Assembly (NCBI GenBank): GCA_947479075.1
Contig: CANJZR010000074.1
Coordinates: 1-11,052 of the forward strand
DNA from: Planctomycetaceae bacterium
GTDB lineage: Bacteria; Planctomycetota; Planctomycetia; Planctomycetales; Planctomycetaceae
Length of the DNA: 11,052 bases
Reading direction: 5' to 3'
Part shown: in pieces, positions 6,612-11,052 of the stretch
Numbering within the stretch: the first letter of the stretch is position 1
Layout: each line of letters starts with the position of its first letter
Notes under the pieces: model-generated
The model's input: only the letters and a program-made list of their open reading frames with translations
Databases searched by the model: none
Told to the model about the DNA's origin: nothing
Translations under genes and position numbers: made by a program

Positions 6612-8213
6612 ATGTCTCAACCATTGCCTGTCGCCCCCATCGAAGACATTACCGTTCTGATCTTCGGAGCCTCGGGAGACCTGACATCCCGCAAGCTGAT
6701 CCCCGCGTTGTATCGGTTGTACAAGGATGGATTCCTGTCCGATCGGTCGCTCGTGATCGGGGTCGCCCGGCGTCCGAAATCGGATGAGTCGTTTCGCGCT
6801 GAGCTGCTCGCCGCAGCCAGCGACCATGCGCGTGACGGGATGGATCTGGAGAGCTGGACCCGCTTCGCGGAACGGCTGCACTATGTTCAGGCGAATCTCT
6901 CCTCACCAGAGGATTTCCATCGGCTGCGGCAGGAGGTCGAATCGCTGGAACAGGACAACGGGCTGACTGGCAAGCGTCTGGTTTACCTGTCGACTGCCCC
7001 GGAACTCTTTCTCCCATCGATCGAGTCGATGGCCGCAGCGGGAATGATCCCGCCGCCCGAACATCGAGATCGACTGCGGGTCATCATCGAGAAGCCCTTT
7101 GGGCACGATGTGGAATCGGCCCACTCCTTGAGTGAATCGCTCAACCGGTTGCTCAGTGAAGACCAGATCTACCGCATCGATCACTACCTGGGCAAAGAGA
7201 CCGTCCAGAACCTGCTGCTGTTCCGGTTTGGCAACGCGATCTTTGAACCGCTGTTCAACCGCAACCACGTCGACCACATCCAGATCACCGTGGGCGAGAC
7301 CCAGGGTATCGAAGGCGGCCGCGGCGGGTACTACGACAAGGCTGGCGCTCTGCGCGATGTGCTGCAGAACCACGTCCTCCAGCTGTTGTGCCTGGTTGCG
7401 ATGGAGCCACCCGCGAGTTTCGAGGCGGATTACATCCGGAACGAGAAGCTGAAGGTCCTGCAGTCACTCGCCCCCGGTCGACCCGGCGGCCCGATTGCTG
7501 ACTGGGCAGTCGCCGGGCAGTATGCCGCAGCTGCGATTAAGGGCAAGCGAGTCAAAGCCTACCTCGATGAAGAGCGAATCGATCCCGATTCGCGGACGGA
7601 GACTTTCGCGGCCTTGCAAGTCCGGATCGACAACTGGCGCTGGGCTGGAGTGCCCTTCTATCTGCGCACGGGCAAGCGGATGCCGTCCCGCGTTACCGAG
7701 ATCGCAATCCAGTTCAAACTGCCGCCGCTGAACCTGTTCCACACGGTGGAATGCGACGGGGATGTATGCGGCATCGTCGACGCCCGCCCGAACACGCTGG
7801 TCTTCCACATCCAGCCGAAGGAGTGCATCTCGCTGACGTTCTGTGCCAAACGTCCCGGCATGAACTACCAGGTCCAGCCGGTCAACATGGACTTCAGCTA
7901 CCAGAACACGTTCAGCGGTGGCCTGCCCGAGGCATATGAACGGCTGTTGCTCGATGCGATGCGCGGCGACTCGACGCTGTTTACCCGCAGCGACGAACTC
8001 GAAGCGGCGTGGCGATTCCTCGATCCGGTCCTCAAGGCCTGGGAATCGGCCGACCACCACCCCGAACTCTACCCCGCCGGCCAGTGGGGCCCCAAAGCCG
8101 CCCACCAGCTCCTTCAGCGCAGCGGACGGTCCTGGCGCTCGCCCGATGTGGAAGCCGCACCGGCCAAGCCGATCACGAATGCCACGGTCACGGTCGATAC
8201 GCCTGTGGAGTGA
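6612..8213 (+). CDS. zwf: Glucose-6-phosphate 1-dehydrogenase
   Basis: This cytoplasmic enzyme oxidises glucose 6-phosphate to 6-phosphogluconolactone with NADP+ (or NAD+), the first step of the oxidative pentose phosphate and Entner-Doudoroff routes. The ATG at 6612 gives 533 residues, against roughly 490-515 for most bacterial forms. The open frame continues upstream to 6462, but that part overlaps the RDD gene and carries no family sequence. The nucleotide-binding motif FGASGDLTSRK is at 18-28. The active-site signature RIDHYLGKE is at 188-196, with the substrate-binding and catalytic Asp190-His191 and Lys195. The catalytic base His254 lies in LQNHVLQ, and the preceding GYYDKAGALRD is typical. 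FYLRTGKRM is also conserved. After the usual GQWGPKAA end, an extra Pro/Ala/Thr-rich tail of about 25-30 residues follows, probably flexible. No pgl, gnd, edd or opcA is in the window. No clear Shine-Dalgarno sequence precedes the start. Confidence 0.97.
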   Translation: MSQPLPVAPIEDITVLIFGASGDLTSRKLIPALYRLYKDGFLSDRSLVIGVARRPKSDESFRAELLAAASDHARDGMDLESWTRFAERLHYVQANLSSPEDFHRLRQEVESLEQDNGLTGKRLVYLSTAPELFLPSIESMAAAGMIPPPEHRDRLRVIIEKPFGHDVESAHSLSESLNRLLSEDQIYRIDHYLGKETVQNLLLFRFGNAIFEPLFNRNHVDHIQITVGETQGIEGGRGGYYDKAGALRDVLQNHVLQLLCLVAMEPPASFEADYIRNEKLKVLQSLAPGRPGGPIADWAVAGQYAAAAIKGKRVKAYLDEERIDPDSRTETFAALQVRIDNWRWAGVPFYLRTGKRMPSRVTEIAIQFKLPPLNLFHTVECDGDVCGIVDARPNTLVFHIQPKECISLTFCAKRPGMNYQVQPVNMDFSYQNTFSGGLPEAYERLLLDAMRGDSTLFTRSDELEAAWRFLDPVLKAWESADHHPELYPAGQWGPKAAHQLLQRSGRSWRSPDVEAAPAKPITNATVTVDTPVE

Positions 8214-8295
8214 TACGCACCCCTACCGGGTTGTCGTGTACAGTCACGTGCAGAATGAACTGAACTCGACAGGTCTCCCCTGGGCTTCTATGTGC

Positions 8296-8310
8296 AGAGG
8301 CAACCTCTTT
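8296..8310 (+). terminator. Possible weak terminator downstream of zwf
   Basis: A 5-base-pair stem (AGAGG/CCTCT) with loop CAA runs directly into two further Ts after its 3' arm. It lies about 80 bases after the zwf stop. The stem is short and the T-run minimal, so this is only a candidate transcription end. Confidence 0.22.
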
Positions 8311-8426
8311 ACGGCTGACTCGCCCCCCTTCTTAACCAGTATTTAACACCTACGCCGCCACGTTCGCTTGTCGAACCGTGTTATTTGGTCATGCTCGGCA
8401 GAGGTGTAAATGACGCCACTTCGATC

Positions 8427-8452
8427 TCAGCGCTGGCTTTCATAGGCGCTGA
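8427..8452. repeat. 7-base-pair inverted repeat TCAGCGC/GCGCTGA
   Basis: This is the strongest hairpin in the zwf-to-fused-gene gap: seven perfect base pairs, five of them G-C, around a 12-base loop, followed on the plus strand by TTTC. It could be a terminator, a leader structure or a regulator binding site; the sequence alone does not decide. Confidence 0.35.
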
Positions 8453-8648
8453 TTTCTGGAGCAGAGTGGAGTCTCCCTTTTGCTGTTCGAAATCGTCGAA
8501 CTGACCAGCCCTGCTTGCTCTTCTGATGTTGATCGACTGACGGACTCCGCCAATGAGTCCATCCGGCCATCCATAACAACCTGTGCAATCAGGATTGGCT
8601 CCTCGACAACCAGATATCACGACCCCGATCGAGTCTGAAAGCCATCTA

Positions 8649-10754
8649 ATGTCTCCCACATCGCCGAACCAGACCGGTCGTACTCTCTTTGCGATTACCG
8701 TCTTTCTGAGCGCTGCCTTGCTGTTTGAGGTCCAACCTCTCATGAGCAAGCTGATACTTCCGTGGTTTGGTGGAAGTCCGAGTGTCTGGACGGTTTGCCT
8801 GCTCTTCTTTCAGGGGTTGTTATTTTTGGGCTATTTACTGGCCCATTCCATCATCCAGTGGCTCAGTCCGCGCGGGCAGTGGATGTTACAGACGGTGCTG
8901 CTGATCCTGGCGCTGCTATCCCCAATCCTTCCCTCTGAGGCCTGGAAGCCGATCGCAGAGGCAAATCAGACACTTCAGATTCTTGGATTACTGTGCTGGC
9001 ATATCGGACTACCGTATTTACTGCTGTGTGCCACCGGGCCGCTGGTTCAGGTCTGGTTCTCGCGGGCCTGCCCCGGTGCCTCCCCTTATCCGCTCTATGC
9101 CTTATCCAATGTTGGATCGCTTCTGGGACTGCTCGCCTATCCATTTGTGGTCGATGTGTGGTTCTCCTCGCAACAGCAGGCCCAGATGTGGTACGCGTTG
9201 TTCACCTTGTATGTGGCCTTGTGCGTGACGTGTGGGTGGAGAGCGTCCCGATCGGCGGGCGATTCAGGAACAATCCCCCACGACTTAGCTGTTGCCGAAA
9301 CTCGAGCCTCGCGAGAAGCAATACTCTTGTGGTTCTCGTTGTCGATGTTGCCTTCATTGTTGCTCTCGGCTGTAACGACCAAATTGTCCGTAGACGTGAG
9401 TCCGGTTCCGTTTCTCTGGGTCGCTCCGCTGACTCTCTATCTGGTTTCGTTGATCATCTGCTTCTCAAGGGAAGCCTGGGCTGGTCGATGGATATGGGGA
9501 ATCGTGACTGCGATCTTATTGGTCATCAGCGGATATCTGATCGGACAGCAAAAGGGTATGGCCTCATACGGATCGTTGCCTGTTGAGTTTTGTGTTCATC
9601 TGGGGACATTCTTCGCGATCTGCATGGTGTGTCATGGCGAGATGGTCCGACTCAAGCCGCATTCCCCCAGTCAGGGAAACGGATCTGGCGGGGTACTCAC
9701 TGAGTTCTATCTCGTGACGGCAGCCGGCGGGGCTGCGGGAGGCCTGTTTGTGGCTGTCATCGCCCCAGCTCTGTTCTCGATGTTCCTGGAACATCATCTC
9801 GGCCTGATCCTGGCTGCGATCATGCCGCCATTGATCTGGATCGGGACGAGTCCCCAGGGATGGCGGGATCGCAGCCTGCGAGTGATCTGGCTGGGGATGA
9901 TTCTGGTGGTGGTTCCGCTCGGAATCGGGATTTATCGGGACATTTCGGCCACATTGCGAAACGTCCACCTGATTTCCCGCAACTTTTACGGCGTCATCCG
10001 CGTTGTCGAGCGAGGCCAAGGAAACCCGAATGGATCATTCTTCGAAGAGGTTCATGGAGGCACGCGACATGGCCTCCAACTACTGCGGCCGGAACTGGCC
10101 CGTCTACCAACGACGTATTATGGGGCAACTTCTGGAGTCGCCAGAGAGCTACAGACCCACCATGCGGATCGGCCACGTCGGATCGGAGTGATTGGGTTGG
10201 GCGTTGGTACGCTGGCGACCTACGGACGTCGAGGCGATGTCATCGACTTCTACGAGATCGATACGACAGTTCTGGAACTCGCCCGCGACTTCTTCAGATA
10301 TGTGTCGGATTCAGAGGCGGATGTGACGTTGATCCCCGGCGATGCCCGTCTGTCCCTGGAACACGAGCCGCCGAAAAACTACGACATCCTGGTCCTGGAC
10401 GCATTCTCAAGCGACGCTGTCCCGATTCATCTGCTCACCTCTGAGGCGTTTGATATCTATCGAAAGCATCTGGCACCCGATGGCGTAATCGCTACGCACA
10501 TCTCCAGCCAATACTTCAATCTCAGCCCGGTCCTGGCAGCCCAAACAGAACGCTTTCACTGGCAAGCGGTGGAGATCACCGACCGATTGGCCCGCCCAGA
10601 GCAACTCACACTACCATCCCGTTGGGTGCTCATGTCACCTGCCCTTTCAGCAATTGAGAAAGTCGCACTGAGCGATGGAGCCACCCGCAATCTTGGGACA
10701 CCGCAGTTGTGGACCGACTCTCGACACAACCTCTATGAAATGCTGTTGTGGTAG
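8649..10754 (+). CDS. Fused multi-pass membrane protein / spermidine-synthase-like protein
   Basis: The protein has 701 residues from the ATG at 8649; an in-frame GTG at 8583 adds 22 residues without hydrophobic or conserved character. Residues 12 to about 432 hold some ten hydrophobic segments, with family-typical stretches FEVQPLMSKLILPWFGGSPSVW, SPVPFLWVAPLTLYL, CHGEMVRLKP and FYLVTAAGGAAGGLFVAVIAP. A soluble part begins near NFYGVIRV (445-452). It has a Rossmann-like fold with GLGVGT at 516-521, YEID at 535-538, GDAR at 564-567 and DAFSSDAVP at 584-592, and ends in WTDSRHNL. This matches the group annotated as fused MFS/spermidine synthase. The GGGDG motif of true spermidine synthases is replaced by GLGVG, so aminopropyl transfer should not be assumed; binding of an S-adenosylmethionine-type ligand is plausible. 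Substrate and role are unknown. No polyamine gene is nearby. Codon use seems looser than in zwf, with several TTA leucines in the membrane part. Confidence 0.87.
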   Translation: MSPTSPNQTGRTLFAITVFLSAALLFEVQPLMSKLILPWFGGSPSVWTVCLLFFQGLLFLGYLLAHSIIQWLSPRGQWMLQTVLLILALLSPILPSEAWKPIAEANQTLQILGLLCWHIGLPYLLLCATGPLVQVWFSRACPGASPYPLYALSNVGSLLGLLAYPFVVDVWFSSQQQAQMWYALFTLYVALCVTCGWRASRSAGDSGTIPHDLAVAETRASREAILLWFSLSMLPSLLLSAVTTKLSVDVSPVPFLWVAPLTLYLVSLIICFSREAWAGRWIWGIVTAILLVISGYLIGQQKGMASYGSLPVEFCVHLGTFFAICMVCHGEMVRLKPHSPSQGNGSGGVLTEFYLVTAAGGAAGGLFVAVIAPALFSMFLEHHLGLILAAIMPPLIWIGTSPQGWRDRSLRVIWLGMILVVVPLGIGIYRDISATLRNVHLISRNFYGVIRVVERGQGNPNGSFFEEVHGGTRHGLQLLRPELARLPTTYYGATSGVARELQTHHADRPRRIGVIGLGVGTLATYGRRGDVIDFYEIDTTVLELARDFFRYVSDSEADVTLIPGDARLSLEHEPPKNYDILVLDAFSSDAVPIHLLTSEAFDIYRKHLAPDGVIATHISSQYFNLSPVLAAQTERFHWQAVEITDRLARPEQLTLPSRWVLMSPALSAIEKVALSDGATRNLGTPQLWTDSRHNLYEMLLW

Positions 10755-10946
10755 CGAGTCATGCCACAGAAGCTGGTCGCCATCCACCCGTCCGGTACTG
10801 CTGTTCGATGTGCGATTCAGCCACTCCACCCGACAGAGCCTCCTACGGTTTTCCAACTAACCAGATACGTGCGAATTGTGGCGGGGCTCGTCATACTTCG
10901 GACTTACCAACTGAAGCATCGAGCCCTCTCTACCTGAGACACCCCC

Positions 10947-11052
10947 ATGAAGATCACTGACATCCGTTGTGCTGGTTTGCGAGGGGCGACGCCGGAGGGG
11001 GGCTGGAGTAATGAGCTGCGGCCGGAGGATTGTGTGCATACGCTGATCGCGG
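10947..11052 (+). CDS. Enolase-superfamily (mandelate racemase-like) enzyme, N-terminal part
   Basis: From the ATG at 10947 the frame is open to the window edge, giving 35 residues. The start MKITDIRCAGLRGATPEGGW followed by LRPEDCVHTLI resembles the first strand and capping-domain entry of the mandelate racemase/muconate lactonizing enzyme group. Many members are sugar-acid dehydratases that abstract a proton next to a carboxylate using Mg2+. The metal ligands and catalytic residues lie further downstream and are not in the window, so substrate cannot be guessed. The start follows a C-rich stretch with no evident Shine-Dalgarno. The 192 bases between the previous stop (10754) and this start contain no recognisable gene or terminator. 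Confidence 0.75.
   Translation, partial: MKITDIRCAGLRGATPEGGWSNELRPEDCVHTLIA

Larger units (their letters stand above)
8214..8648. other. Non-coding stretch between zwf and the fused membrane gene
   Basis: No convincing gene lies here. A minus-strand frame from 8749 to 8381 has no recognisable features and overlaps the next gene's start. The sequence is less GC-rich than its neighbours and contains five short perfect hairpins: AGAGG 8296-8300/CCTCT 8304-8308, followed by TT; GTTCG 8362-8366/CGAAC 8372-8376; TCAGCGC 8427-8433/GCGCTGA 8446-8452; GTTCGA 8485-8490/TCGAAC 8496-8501; and GGACTC 8542-8547/GAGTCC 8555-8560. The first could be a weak zwf terminator. The other four lie in the probable leader of the next gene. 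I recognise no known riboswitch or small RNA. Confidence 0.45.

Noticed and set aside
7464..8105. Minus-strand open frame of 213 residues opposite zwf
   Set aside because: It is an antisense shadow of a GC-rich, conserved gene, with no start signal or family resemblance.
8381..8749. Minus-strand open frame of 122 residues in the zwf/fused-gene gap, with a CRGANPDCTGC stretch
   Set aside because: It runs over the start of the fused gene, has no ribosome binding site or recognisable domain, and the two cysteine groups do not form a known metal site. A decayed gene cannot be fully excluded.
9861..10444. Possible frameshift in the fused membrane/spermidine-synthase-like gene, suggested by a long second plus-strand frame
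   Set aside because: The main frame is continuous from the last membrane helix through HGGTRHG, the GLGVG loop and DAFSSDAVP. The second frame is an Arg-rich shadow.
1..11052. A defence island, toxin-antitoxin pair, prophage, transposon, CRISPR array or biosynthetic cluster
   Set aside because: No gene in the window resembles a nuclease, transposase, integrase, toxin, Cas protein or biosynthetic assembly enzyme, and no array-like direct repeats were seen.

Overview
The window looks like ordinary chromosomal DNA from a moderately GC-rich member of the Planctomycetota. This placement is inferred from protein style, not from a marker gene. The signs are a long TPR lipoprotein next to a short LptE-like lipoprotein, a zinc-ribbon plus RDD membrane protein, a large membrane protein fused to a spermidine-synthase-like domain, an ECF sigma factor of the type with an extended C-terminal region, and few recognisable Shine-Dalgarno sequences. 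I see no mobile element, CRISPR array, rRNA or tRNA.

Layout from left to right: (1) the N-terminal 85 residues of an ECF sigma factor, reading leftward off the window; (2) a 423-base non-coding stretch; (3) a rightward two-gene unit, a BamD-like TPR lipoprotein followed 11 bases later by an LptE-like lipoprotein, probably serving the outer membrane; (4) a short convergent gap with small hairpins; (5) mgtE, a complete leftward Mg2+ channel/transporter; (6) a 379-base divergent intergenic region with two back-to-back palindromes, one of which reads like a weak intrinsic terminator inside the mgtE leader; (7) a rightward 614-residue membrane protein with two zinc ribbons and an RDD domain, followed 52 bases later by zwf (glucose-6-phosphate dehydrogenase); (8) a 435-base non-coding stretch with several small perfect hairpins; (9) a 701-residue fused membrane/spermidine-synthase-like protein; (10) the first 35 residues of an enolase-superfamily (mandelate racemase-like) enzyme running off the right edge.

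The genes do not form one pathway. The BamD-like/LptE-like pair suggests cell-envelope assembly, MgtE handles Mg2+ homeostasis, and Zwf feeds the oxidative pentose phosphate pathway. The two large membrane fusions have no function I can assign. I did not find a convincing new multi-gene system. The items most worth a second look are the zinc-ribbon/RDD fusion, the spermidine-synthase-like fusion that lacks the usual aminopropyltransferase glycine motif, the possible attenuator ahead of mgtE, and the hairpin-rich leader ahead of the fused gene.
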